Source: Prorocentrum cordatum (Eukaryota > Sar > Dinophyceae > Prorocentrales > Prorocentraceae). From it: a stretch of DNA of 64,000 nucleotides. Below are positions 21,039-30,967 of this stretch, piece by piece. The position numbers and the translations under genes are program-made. How positions within the stretch are numbered: the stretch's first letter is position 1; each line of letters opens with the position of its first letter. The stretch lies in the NCBI GenBank assembly GCA_963575745.1, contig CAUYUJ010005669.1, positions 124,001-188,000 on the forward strand, in the 5' to 3' direction. The notes under the pieces were generated by a model. The model had not been told where the DNA came from and searched no databases. It saw only the letters and a list, made by a program, of their open reading frames with translations.

Positions 21039-22045
21039 TTTCGGTGCGCGACCGATGTTCTGGATTTCCGTAGTTGTGCTTTGTTTCAACAGGGCGATAT
21101 TGAATTCGGTTCATTCCTATCTAAACAGTCACCCGCGATCCTCGCGAGGGGCGGCAACGCAGCTCAAGGCCCCTGAATACTACCCGATCGAGTCGAGGCC
21201 CCACAAGGTACCCCAAAGGGGCCATTGCCTCCCACGGCGCATGATGTTCGGGGGGCTAGGGCAGCTAGGGCCTCCCTGGGCCCCAGGGCCCCAGGGCAGC
21301 TCCCAGGGACCTCCGGAAGGCTAGCCAGGGATCTCCCAGGGCGCGGCGCATGGGGTGGTTGTGTTTACGGTTTCCGTGTCATGGGTTAAGTCAGTCTTGC
21401 GGCCTCCAATTAGCAGGTTTGAATGTATTGCTGCATTGCGTCTCGGAGGTTGCATTGCCAGGATCGGATAGTCGCCGGATACATGCGGTTGGGGCCCGGC
21501 GAAGGGTGGGGGGGGGGGCGGGCTGCTTATCAGGGCCCCCCTCCCCTACCAACCATTGCCCTGGTAGACCGGGCGCGTGGCAAGGGTGAATGGGGGGGGG
21601 CGAGGGGTCGTGATAGTCGGGGGCCCCCCCCGCCCCTTCGTCGAACCCCCCGCCCCCATGACTTGTTTGGCCAGCTTGTCACCGTCGTGCCCCGCGATCC
21701 GCGGCTTCGCCGGCCCCGTCACCGCCAGACACTGCGATCCGCGCGAGGGGCCCAACAAGTCCCAGCCGCAGATGGTCACTGCGTGGGTTGCTCCCAGGGC
21801 ACCCCTGCTTCCAGGGGCCACCCAGAGGGCCCAGAGGGCCAGGGGCCAGCCATGACCTCCCAGGGCCCAGGGGCCTATCGGGCTCAAGGCTTCCCAGGGC
21901 CCCAGGGCCCCCCCCCTGAGGGCCACCAGGAGACGTTCAGGACATCTCAGGGACCACCATTGACCACCATATGGCCAGGGCCAGGGCCTCCCATGGATTC
22001 TCCGGGTGATCATGGGGTCCAGACTGTGTTGCGGATGGCGAACGG
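21039..22045. other. No supported exon; CCCAGGG-rich minisatellite-like DNA
   Basis: Irregular CCCAGGGCC and CCAGGGGCC words fill 21270-21330 and 21780-22000. One frame is collagen-like (GFPGPQGPPPEGHQ), a by-product of the repeat. Confidence 0.45.
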
Positions 22046-22950
22046 TTGCCCCCGCGGCGGCCCCAGGCTGCAGCTTTGCTTGGTGATCTCGCATCTGCAG
22101 ACCGCCATTATGATCATGATGTTCCAGGGGCAGCAGCCGCCGACGATGAGGCCTTCGTGCAGCGGGTTGAGGCGGAACGCGTTGCAGCATTCCTTGACCG
22201 CTCTGGCGTGGAGAAGGGGGCAGTTCGGAAGAAGGCGGCGTTCCAGGATCGGTTTGACTGGTCCAGTGCACTGGCTGAGGCGGGCTTAGGCGAGGATGTC
22301 CACCCTGACAATCTAGAGTTTGAAGCGGCGATGGCTGCAATGCACGAGGCCGACCTCGACGCTGTCGAGCTGAGAGCCCGCGCGGCGGCAGCTCGCGCGG
22401 AGCGATTGGCGAAGGAGGCTGCAGAGGCTGCAGACGCTGCCCGCGAGGCAACGCCGGCGACCCTGGCTTCGGCAACTCCGCCACCGCCGCCGCCGCATCA
22501 TCCACCTGATCCACCCAGTGATGGGGGCGATGCCGGCGGCGACGTCGGCGACGACCCGCGCGTCACCCTGGTCGTCGGATTGTGGTGTGAGGGCAGCCTG
22601 GCTGGGGCAGATGTGTTGCGGGATCGAGCCAGGGCGATGATCTCTAGCAAGATCGGTGGCGGCGGTCTGTCTCTGATGCGGCTCGACGAAGACATGCCCT
22701 CCGGAGAGCGCGAACGGGCATGTGTGCTCGTGAAGTGGATTGACCCATCGCGGCTCACAGGACGCCGCGTGCGTATCGATTGTTCCCGGGACCCTCCCCG
22801 TGCAGTGTGGCCTACGCAGGGGTGGTCACCATTGCGATCATTCGCCGCTGCCCGCGTGATCCATCCCGACGTCGGCTACACCGTGGAAAAGGTGAAGACC
22901 TTCGTGAATACGGTGGTGCAGCCGCAGACGATGAGGTCATGCGGGGGCAC
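22046..22950 (+). CDS. Unrecognised helical protein exon
   Basis: The frame encodes AAADDEAFVQRVEAERVAAF, a helical Ala/Glu/Arg-rich region (LDAVELRARAAAARAERLAK), a Pro/His linker, then a compact domain with VTLVVGLWCEGSLAGADVLR, RLDEDMPSGERERACVLVKW and TVEKVKTFVNTVVQP. The open frame runs to 23101, but the part after about 22950 is pyrimidine-rich and probably intronic. It lies in the same direction as the preceding gene and may be another exon of it. Confidence 0.5.
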
Positions 22951-23330
22951 GCGTGCTCAACAACACACTCAAGTCTTCATCCTCCCCAGTCTTCCTCTTC
23001 CTCCTCCTCCCCAGTTTTCTCCTTCTCCTTCTCCTCCTCCCCAGATCCCCCCCCCGCGTTGCTGGTTGGTCGGTTGTTTGGCTGGATCTGGTCGGCCGTG
23101 ATCGATTCGGCGATGTTAAAGGTGGTACTTGGTTGGTTGGTTGATTGGCTGGTTGGGCAGGTTGGCTGGTATTTGCCCAAAGCGCGCATTGCGCGGGCGT
23201 CGGGGAGGGGGCGCGCGGTCCCGGGCCCCATGGCCCGCGTGGGCCGATCAGTTGTGGAGCTGGAGCGGAGCTGGAGCTCAACCTGTTGTCATATAATATA
23301 TAGTTGTGTCGTGGCACTCCTGTTCCCCAG

Positions 23331-23712
23331 ACGGGTAGCAGGTGCGTCGAGAAGCCGCGTGTGTTGGGTGAATGGAATTGCACCCAGGTTGAAGCGCATG
23401 GCAGAGCTTGCATTATCGGCACTCGGCGGCGATGAAGCTGACACCATCACCGCGTGCTGCTTGTGCGAGGCAGAGATCGATGAGCCAGCGCGCGAGTGTG
23501 CGATGTGCGCGCTCACGTTCCACGAGTCGTGCGGCCAGCTGGTCGCAGAGCAGCTCGCTGGGTCACCGCACATGGTTCGCCCTGCGGACGCCGTCGGCGC
23601 CGACGGCTGGCTCTGCGATTGGGCCGACGTCGGTCGCGGCGGGAACCAGCTCTGCCTGGTGCGCAGGCAGTGGCTGTACGACGGCGAGGCGGCGGGGCGG
23701 CAGGGTCTGTCA
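23331..23712 (+). CDS. Exon encoding a Cys/His zinc-finger-like (RING/PHD-type) domain
   Basis: A TGTTCCCCAG acceptor ends at 23330. The frame encodes MAELALSALGGDEADTITAC and then a Cys-rich core. In that core CCLCEAEIDEPARECAMC and ALTFHESC give CxxC, CxxC and HxxC spacing, as in RING/PHD-like fingers. It continues with QLVAEQLAGSPHMVRPADAV, GWLCDWADVGRGGNQLCLV and RQWLYDGEAAGRQ. The number of zinc ligands visible is not enough for a complete cross-brace, so the class is uncertain. Confidence 0.55.
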
Positions 23713-24493
23713 GGAGTCGGGCCGGGGGTTCCCCGTGGGGTCCCACCCACCATCGTCGTCTCGTCGTCCTTCCTGGGCAGGAGGCTCCTATCCTCCTGAG
23801 CTCCTGAGCCTGCCTGCGCACATCCCTCGACGTATCATATTCAGAGTAGTGTTATACTCCTGGCATTCTGCTGGACTTCTCTCGCCACCGCCCTGCCACG
23901 TCCTCCCTTCGTCAAGTTCCGGGCCCGACCCCGCATCGTCTCAACCCCTCAACCCCGTCTCATCGGCGCTCCGTCGTCATCTCGTCCCGCCCCGTCCCGT
24001 CTGCGTCGCTTGATCGTCGCCCTCGCCCCCCCTCCGCCCCCCCCCCCGCCGCCGCCCCACCTCCCCCCCTCGCCCGCCTGGCGCCAGGCGCCACGACCAG
24101 CGCCTCCAGCAGGCTGACGCTGATGACGCAGACGGCCGGCGGCCTCCGCGGTGCGCGCCCGCCCGCCTACCTTCCATTGCCCCCCGTTCCATGGGCGAGG
24201 GTTGGATGCCGGGGGTAGGAGAAGCGGGTGTGGATGCGGAGGAGGCGGAGGAGGAGGATTACGCGCCAACGCCCGATGGTAATGATAATGGAGAGGGAGA
24301 GGAGGAGAGATGATGGCCGGATAGGAACCGGAGGAGGGAGGCCCTCGGAGGAGGCGGGATGAGGAGGCAGGTGGAGGGCGGTCAGCGGTGGCATGATGAG
24401 TCATGATGAGGATGGAGGGCGATGATAATGCCGGATCACCGAGCGGGAGAGATGGCGAGAAGGGATCGGAGGGAGGACAGACAGCCAGCCATT
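23713..24493. other. Probable intron; low-complexity DNA
   Basis: C- and G-rich tracts and a GGAGGAGGAT-rich stretch (24230-24420). No supported exon. Confidence 0.4.
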
Positions 24494-24600
24494 ATCATCA
24501 TCATCCTCATCACCATCATCATCATAATCATCAACATCATCCTGATCATCATCATCATCATCATCATCATCATCGTCATCATCATCATCATCATCATCAC
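24494..24600. repeat. (CAT)n microsatellite
   Basis: CATCATCAT units with a few interruptions, ending about 40 bp before an exon acceptor. Confidence 0.9.
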
Positions 24601-24639
24601 CCGTCAGCATCATCCTGTATTGTTGTATCCGTTGCGTTG

Positions 24640-25693
24640 CAGTTTTGGCCGCCAAGGTCCGCGCGCGCCGCGCTTCGGCGCTCGGCGCTCGGGCGCTCGG
24701 CCGCGGCATGGCGGGCCTGGGCCGCGGCCGCCGCGAGCCCGGGCCCTCGCTGGAGGAGGAGGCCGAGGCCGCCGCGCTGATCGCCAAGGCGGGGAAGGGG
24801 AAGTGCGGCCCGCCCAGCCCGCCGGTGGTCGCGGCCGCGGCGGCCGCGGCGGACGCGGCGGACGCGGCGGGCCCGGCGGACGCGGCGCCGCTGGCGCCGC
24901 GGCTGGCGCCTGGCGCGGGCGGCCCGTCGCCCGGCGCTGACGCAGGCGACGCCGGCGCTGGCGCCGACGCCGCTGACGCCGACGCCGCCGACGCCGCCGA
25001 CGCCGACGCCGACGCCGACGCGCCGCGGCGCAAGCGCGCGCGCCGGTCGCGCCGCGGCGGCAGAGCAGTGGCAGAGCGCGAGGGGCGCCGCGCAGAGAGC
25101 CCGGCGCCGGACGGCCCGTCATCCGACGAGTGCTGGGGCCCCTGGCGGCCGCCCCCCCGTCGCGATGCTGAGCGAGATGCGGGGGCCGAAGCTGGGGCCC
25201 GACGTGATGACGACCATCGTGGGCAGCCGGCTGAGCCAGATGCGGGGGCCGGAGCTGGAGTCCAACGTCATCGTGAGCATCGTGGTGGCCAGCATGCAGT
25301 GCGAGATGCGGGGGTGTGGGGTGGCACAGCTGAAGCCCACCGACCTGCTGAGCGAGATGTGGGAGCCGAAGCTGGAGCACACCGTCGTCAGCATCAGCCT
25401 GATCATCATCAGCCTCAGCCGCCTGGCGCTGGCGCGGTCAGCGCGGTCGACCTTGCGGCCAGATCGGCCTACGGAGCCGGAGGCGCGCCCCGCGGAGGGC
25501 CGCGCGCGCCCAGGACGCCGCCTCGCGTGCCGACACCCACGCCGCGCGCGAAGAGGAGGCCGCGCGATGTGGCGGCGCCGACGGCCTCGCCCGCGATGTC
25601 TGTCGCCGCGGCAGCAGCTGGGGCGGCGCTCGCTGCCGCCCAGGCCAAGGATGCGGCAGCGGCCAAGGCTGGCCCATGGGCCCTGGACCTGGA

Positions 25694-25724
<31 letters not shown>

Positions 25725-26250
25725 CAGGGCAAGGACAAGAACAAGGACAAGGGCCATAGCAAGGACACGGACAAGGACACGGACCAGGGCAAGGACAAGA
25801 ACAAGGACAAGGGCGACAAGGGCCATGGCAAGGACACGGACACGGACACGGACCAGGGCAAGGACAAGAACAAGGACAAGGACCAGGGCAAGGACAAGTA
25901 CACGGACCAGATCAAGGGCAAGGACAAGGACACGGACACTGGCATCAAGGCCAAGGGCGCGGGCAAGGAGGGCCAGGGCTCCCGGGCTCGCGCCAAGGGC
26001 ATGGTGGCCAAGTCCAAGCGTGGGCCGAGGCCGCCCGGGCCGAGGCCCCCGCCGGGGCCGCCGCCCAGCCACCGAGCCCGCCCCCCCCCTCCGGGCCGCC
26101 CCCAGCGGGGCACCCGGGGCACCCGGCCGCCCCGGCCGCCAGCTCCAGGACTGGCCACGGGACTGGCAGCCCGGGCGCCGCCGCGGCCGCGGGCGCAGCC
26201 CGCGTCGCTGGCCGCGCCGTCGCTCCCGCATCGCGCAACTTCGCCCTCCA
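24640..26250 (+). CDS. Ala/Asp-rich and Lys-Asp-repeat protein, partly built from a PPR relic
   Basis: After a CGTTGCAG acceptor (ends 24639) the frame encodes AAKVRARRASALGARALGRG, EEEAEAAALIAKAGKGKCGP and a long Ala-Asp tract. A basic RRKRARRSRRGG nuclear-signal-like cluster follows. Between about 25160 and 25440 this frame looks like a shadow, and the next frame carries PPR-type text (see separate entry). The frame then returns to SPAMSVAAAAAGAALAAAQA. A Lys-Asp repeat (25687-25960), coded by hexamers such as AAGGAC, comes next, with units KDKDQGKDKNKDKG. I do not recognise the protein. The Ala-Asp and Lys-Asp parts would be disordered. Confidence 0.45.
25160..25440 (+). pseudogene. PPR-repeat relic inside another open frame
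   Basis: In the frame +1 to the surrounding ORF the text is LLSEMREAKLEP-like: MLSEMRGPKLGPDVMT, LSQMRGPELESNVIVS, MQCEMRGCGVAQLKP and LLSEMWEPKLEHTVVS. That is four shortened units of about 66-75 bp. It resembles the second half of the PPR unit seen at 2.4-5.3 kb. It probably arose by insertion or capture of a PPR fragment. Confidence 0.6.
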
Positions 26251-26299
26251 GTTGCCGCTGGCGCGTTGGGAGCGGTGGTCGGTCCGAGGCGTCACCGCC

Positions 26300-26590
26300 G
26301 CTGCGGCGACGCGGCCGCCCGACCCGACGCAGCCGCCGCGGCCGATGGAGCGGATGCGGCCGCCTGGGGCCGATGACTTCCCGGCGCGGCTCGCCGACCT
26401 GCCGCGCCTCGAGGCGTCCCTGGATGAGATGGCGAACGCGGTGGCGCAGCTCCTGCACCGCGGCGTCTGGACGATGTCGCTCTCGGACGAGTTCTGCGGC
26501 GCGGTGATGCACATCGTGCACGAGGCCGCGCGGCTCCTCGAGGAGAGCGGCGAGGAGGCAACGCTGCCAGAGCAGCTCGGGCCGCTCTGA
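26300..26590 (+). CDS. Likely terminal exon of the 24.6-26.6 kb gene
   Basis: A frame two steps from the Lys-Asp frame encodes MERMRPPGADDFPARLADLP, LEASLDEMANAVAQLLHRG, WTMSLSDEFCGAVMHIVHEA and ARLLEESGEEATLPEQLGPL. It stops with TGA at 26588-26590. An AATAAA word lies at 26597-26602. The helical, well-mixed composition supports coding. The junction to the upstream exon is unresolved. Confidence 0.5.
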   Translation, partial: AAATRPPDPTQPPRPMERMRPPGADDFPARLADLPRLEASLDEMANAVAQLLHRGVWTMSLSDEFCGAVMHIVHEAARLLEESGEEATLPEQLGPL

Positions 26591-26602
26591 GTAAGGAATA
26601 AA

Positions 26603-26965
26603 GCATGTCATCATCATCCTCCTCCTCGTCGTCATCGTTGCATCCCCCACTGGCCCCCCGCTCCTTGGCTCGCCATATGTGTCGGAGGCGCGCTCTCAAC
26701 GCCACCCCTCCTCCATCCTCATCCCCCCCCCTCCTCCTTCCCACGCCTCCCGCCCTCTCACTCCGCCGACCCCCCCCTATCCGCGCCTCCCCCCTCCTCC
26801 TCACCCCCGCCCCGCCCACCGCCCCGCGTCGCGCGAGCCCATCTCGACGACCGTCTCCACCGTCCCCGCCCTCCCCTCATTCTCAACGTCGACGGTGTCA
26901 CGCGCGCCCGACTGTGCTCCAGTGCCACAACAGTGCCGCCAGATATCCCACGCCTTCCCACTCGC
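26603..26965. other. No gene; pyrimidine-rich low-complexity DNA
   Basis: CCTCCTCC-type sequence between the 3' end of the preceding gene and the palindromic array. Confidence 0.4.
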
Positions 26966-28275
26966 GTGATCCATCACACATGTGCAGTACATCACCAAAA
27001 ACGTGAAGTAGTTCACCAAATTCGCGCAGTAAATCACTACATATGTGAAGCATCTCACAAAACATGTGAAGTAGTTCACCATCCATGTGATGTACTCCGC
27101 CAAAACTGTGAACTAGTTCACCACATTCGTGACGTAGTTCATTAAAAGTGTGAAGTAGTTCACAAAATATGTGAACTAGTTCACTAAATATGCGACGTGA
27201 ATCACCACATTCGCGAAGTAACTCACCAAATGTGTGAATTGGTTCACCAAATCCGTGAACTAGTTCACTAAATGCGCGAATTGGTTCACCAAATGTGCAC
27301 GGTAACTCGCCACATATGTGAAGTACTTCACCAAATTCGTGAACTAGTTCACTAAATATGTGAAGTAATTCACCAAACATGTGAATTGATTCACCAACCA
27401 TGTGAGGTACTCCACCAAAACTGTGAATTAGTTCACCAAATTCGTGACGTAATTCATCATAAGTGTGAAGTAGTTCACTAAATATGTGAACTAGTTCACT
27501 AAATATGCGAAGTGAATCACCAAATACGTGAAATAACTCACCAAATGTGTGAATTAGTTCACCAAATTCGTGAACTAGTTCACTAAATGCGCGAAGTGGT
27601 TCACCAAATATGTAAGGTACCTCGCCAAATATGTGAAGTAGTTCACCAAATTCGTGAACTAGTTCACTAAACATGTGAAGTAGTTCACCAAACATGTGAA
27701 TTGATTCACCAAACATGTGACGTCACTCGCCAAATCTGTGAATTAGTTCACCAAGTTCGTCCAGTATTTCACTACGCACGTGACGGGTACCACTGCGCGC
27801 GTGAATGAATTCGCCAAAATCTGTGAGGTAATTCACGAAATGTGGGAAGTAGTTCACCAAATCCGCGAACTGGTTCACTAAACTTGTGAGGTAATTCATT
27901 AAATATGTGAACTAGTTCACTAAATCCGTGAACTGGTTCACCAAATCCGCGAACTGGTTCACCAAATCCGCGAACTGGTTCACCAAATTCGTGAATTAGT
28001 CCACAGAATCTGTGAAGCAATTCACCAAAACTGCGAATTTATTCGCCAAACATGTGAAGTACATCATCAAATATGTGAAGTAGTTCACCAAATGCGTGGA
28101 TTAGTTCACTTAATATGTGAAGTAGTTCACAAAACGTGTGACATGACGTACCAAATATGTGAACTACTTCACCAAATGTGTGACATAGGTCATTAAATTC
28201 GCGCAGTAGTTGACTACATATGTGACGTGGTAAACATAATGTGTGTAGAGTAGTATGTCGCTAAATCTGCGACGT
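26966..28275. repeat. Satellite array of about 60 21-bp units, each a 14-bp palindrome plus 7-bp spacer
   Basis: The unit is a variant of GTGAACTAGTTCAC, its own reverse complement, followed by a 7-bp A/T-rich spacer such as CAAATAT. The period is regular: successive units start at 27108 and 27129. A 315-bp higher-order period (15 units) is visible by comparing 27081-27395 with 27396-27710, and the next block begins similarly at 27711. Since 21 is a multiple of three, the minus strand is open over 26898-27716 as a seven-residue repeat (GELLHMF, SELVHEF). No start context or non-repeat domain supports that as a gene. The flanks are a gene end on the left and the frame opening at 28413 on the right. 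Confidence 0.9.
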
Positions 28276-28412
28276 AGCGTCTGATCAGGTGCTGCCCCGT
28301 CAACTGGATTCGAAGCCTGCGCTGTGTCAGACCATCGATGCGAGCTCTGACATATCGTCTTGCGCGAGCTATTGTTGCGTCGACGGGGCGTCCACCCCAC
28401 CACCAGTAGCAC

Positions 28413-28931
28413 ATGTTGGCTCACATGGCCACTTGTCAGGTTGAATTGTCGCGCTCCCGACCCGAGCCCTTCTGCGCATACCCGGCTCGCATCCGCTGTC
28501 GCATCCGCGTCATGTTCCGCCAGCCCACCGTCGTTGGTGATCGCCCGCCGCAACCCTACCGTATGGTTCGCATCCCGGGTCAGAGGATCGGCTTGATGGC
28601 AGTCGATCCTGGGCCCATTACCGAGTACGATGGTGTTGTGCTGACAGATGTGCTTCGCCCGTGCACAGACTTCCGTCTGGACAGAACCTTCCCCGGAAAG
28701 TGCCACGTCACGCACGAGCTTCGCTGCGTCGACGCCGTGGATCGCTACTTCGACCCGGCCATCGACATGCCGATCCCGACGCTCTTCTGCATCAAGTGCG
28801 GGGCGCACACCAATGGGTGGAGGCGCGCGCTCAGCTTGTCGCTGCGCTCTGTGTGTAAGGACGTGGACACCCGCACGCAGTACTACAAGCAGTGCGCAGT
28901 GCGGTTGAGTCAGGGCACCAAACCATATTGA
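28413..28931 (+). CDS. 172-aa protein with C-terminal Cys-rich segment; unrecognised family
   Basis: An uninterrupted frame starts at ATG 28413 with MLAHMATCQVELSRSRP. It continues VMFRQPTVVGDRPPQPYRMV, IGLMAVDPGPITEYDGVVLT, TFPGKCHVTHELRCVDAVD and FDPAIDMPIPTLFCIKCGAH. The end is TNGWRRALSLSLRSVCK then YKQCAVRLSQGTKPY. The CIKCGAH...C arrangement could bind zinc. The tail CxxCG, about 20 residues, C, then RLSxGxxP resembles one I recall at the ends of other dinoflagellate predicted proteins. It may be the terminal exon of a longer upstream gene, with the satellite array in its intron. Otherwise the ATG is the true start. Confidence 0.6.
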   Translation: MLAHMATCQVELSRSRPEPFCAYPARIRCRIRVMFRQPTVVGDRPPQPYRMVRIPGQRIGLMAVDPGPITEYDGVVLTDVLRPCTDFRLDRTFPGKCHVTHELRCVDAVDRYFDPAIDMPIPTLFCIKCGAHTNGWRRALSLSLRSVCKDVDTRTQYYKQCAVRLSQGTKPY

Positions 28932-29276
28932 CCGCGCCATTCTATGTAATAGGGTCGGTGCTAGTATGTTGTAGTTACTTCGCCAGCGCCTCATGCATCC
29001 ACATGTGATTGTGGGAGTAGGTCACATCTTGCATTGCGCTGCTGTGGCGTGCCTGTTGCCGCTCCGCTTCCAACACTCAGATCGGACATCTGTAGTAATT
29101 TGTCGTGAACACAATAAATGTGTCGCCATGTGTGGGCGCATCCAGACTCATCGGGGGTAGGGCACGGGTAGGGGTATGTATACCACTCGGAGTGAAACGT
29201 GCCAGGGACGCGTTCATCATTGTTGTGCTAGACATTCCTGCATGGCCTGCATTGTATTAATTGACTGGGGTATGGG
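28932..29276. other. Intergenic, moderately AT-richer
   Basis: Contains an AATAAATG word near 29112, usable as a 3'-end signal for the preceding ORF. No gene seen. Confidence 0.4.
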
Positions 29277-30567
29277 ATGGCGTCGTTTGTCGATGTCGGC
29301 TCGTTGACTGCAGCCATTTTGGCACTGACGCGCCCCACGGGCTGCGCCTTCACGTCGCGCGCCGTGCCGGGCCGTGTCGCGCCCCGCGGGATGCTCAGTC
29401 CGTCCGAGCGCTACTCGCAGGGCTTCAACCCCGACGGCTCGCGGTGACCCGCTGCCCGCCCCCTCCGCCCCCCTCCCGCCCTCCCGTTCCCAAAACATTC
29501 AGGCCTAGATTTTGGAATGCCGTTCCAACAACTGTCCGGCGGTCCGCCCTAGATTCTGGAATGCTGGTCCCAAGGTCCCAACACAACACAACGCAGTCCA
29601 GGAGGGAGATGACGCAAACGATGTGAATAGTGACGACAATGGGTACGATGCGGATGATGATTATTCCACCCCGCTCTCAGGTACTCTTGGACTGAGGTCG
29701 ACTACGGCGCCCCGGTCGTCGGCAACGGCGTCTACGTGAAGGTTGAGCCCACATGCACCCGGTCGTGGTGGTGGTGTCGGCGGCTGCAGCGCTGGCGCAA
29801 GGTCGTCATCCTCAGTCATCCTCCCCCCCCCCCCCCCTCGTCCTCCTCCTCCGCTGGGACTCCTTCCTCCTCCTCCCTCCTCCTCAGGACCCCCTCCTCC
29901 TCTCCATGTCCCTCCATCCTTCTGGGTGGCGCCGCGCGGGCCGCGCGGTGATCCGCGCGGCCCGCCCGTCGTATCGTCGCTCCGCCCCCCGCCCCCAACG
30001 CACTCCCCCCCCCCCGCCCCTCGCGTGTCAGTGTGTCAGTGTGCCCCTGCATCGCCCGCGTGGGCCCAGCGCGCATTGTGGGCGGGACATGGGGGGAGAA
30101 CATTCTGACCCCCTCCGGAGAGGTGGACTGGCAGTTCGACGGCGCCACCCCGAGCAACTCGACTGCAGGGTGGAAGCTGGTGGGGAGGGGGCGAACACAT
30201 CGCATCCACATCCACCCGTCGTCGCCCGGTCTGTGCAGACCCGGTCTTGAGTCATATCAGTTTTTTGATTGAATTCAAAACCCAGACAGGTCTTGAGTAC
30301 GATCCAGGGTTTTGGTGCGCATTCACACGCCACATATGTTGCGCAAGACCGCGTTTGCACAGATGTGGGTGATGGTGATGATGTGAGCTGCTTTGCGTTC
30401 GGCCTGATCAGGTCTGGAGGTGGTGGCACGCGGACGCCTTCGACATCGCCACCACCGACCCGGACTTGATGGCCCCGGTGGCGGTGGCCGCGGCCCCGCG
30501 ACCCGCGATCGCATCGCGCCAGGCCGGCGCCGCGTACCAGCCGTACCAGCCGTACCAGCCGTACTGA
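29277..30567 (+). CDS. Small multi-exon gene, product unrecognised
   Basis: Exon 1 (29277 to about 29443) begins MASFVDVGSLTAAILALTRP and ends SERYSQGFNPDGSR before GTGACC. Exon 2 (about 29503-29680) follows CAAAACATTCAG and encodes the acidic NAVQEGDDANDVNSDDNGYD before CTCTCAG. Exon 3 (29681 to about 29808) encodes YSWTEVDYGAPVVGNGVYVK, VEPTCTRSWWWCRRLQRW. Exon 4 (about 30033-30179) encodes GTWGENILTPSGEVDWQFDG and ATPSNSTAGWKL before GTGGGG. Exon 5 (30412-30567) follows CTGATCAG and encodes VWRWWHADAFDIATTDPDLM, ending in a triple YQP-type motif (YQPYQPYQPY) and TGA. Exon boundaries other than those given as splice motifs are approximate. The exon text is convincing, but the function is unknown. 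Confidence 0.55.
29504..29571. repeat. 45-bp spaced direct repeat in exon 2
   Basis: CTAGATTTTGGAATGCCGTT at 29504 recurs as CTAGATTCTGGAATGCTGGT at 29549. Confidence 0.6.
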
Positions 30568-30967
30568 GCGGAGGGTGCGCATCGCAGCGAGCCGAGCGCC
30601 TGTGATCTGTTTTCCCTCCATCGTGCGCAGCGCTCTGCCAGGGCCGCTTCCGTCGCTTCCATTGCGCTTGGTGTTCCCCGCGTGCGGGCGCGCACGACTG
30701 CCGGCGTCGACCGACGACTCTGAAGAGTCGGGGCCTCGGGTCTCGGGTTTCATCGCATCGCCATCGCCTCTCCTGTCCTGTCCCTCTCTCCTGTCGCAAG
30801 GCCTCGTCGACTCGTCGCTCCTCTCTGTCCTGTCCCCCCCCCTGCCTCCTCCTTCGCCTCTCCTCGCATCCTCGCCATGCCCACTGTGTCTCCGAAGTGT
30901 CCTCCCTCCATCTCTCCGTCCTTCCACTGCCGCACCCCGTCCCCCCCCCCCTCCCCCCACCCCGCCT
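30568..30967. other. No supported gene; C/T-rich
   Basis: 3' flank of the small gene, with pyrimidine-rich tracts (30760-30960). Confidence 0.4.

Noticed and set aside
24640-24662. Third spliced-leader relic at a GCAGTTTTGGCC stretch
   Set aside because: Only a short TTTTGGC core matches, and the CAG serves as a splice acceptor for the following exon.
26898-27716. 272-codon minus-strand protein with a seven-residue repeat
   Set aside because: Fully explained by a 21-bp satellite with rare stops; no non-repeat domain or start context.
26966-28275. CRISPR-like array
   Set aside because: Spacers are 7 bp and themselves repetitive, the period is 21 bp, and the context is a eukaryotic genome.
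28300-28330. tRNA-like T-arm (TTCGAATCC) on the minus strand
   Set aside because: The flanking bases do not form a five-pair T stem and no acceptor or anticodon arm is found.
29312-29323. AGCCATTTTGGC, a 12-base match to the spliced leader
   Set aside because: The flanking bases do not match the leader, and the stretch lies inside a convincing exon (encoding TAAILA).
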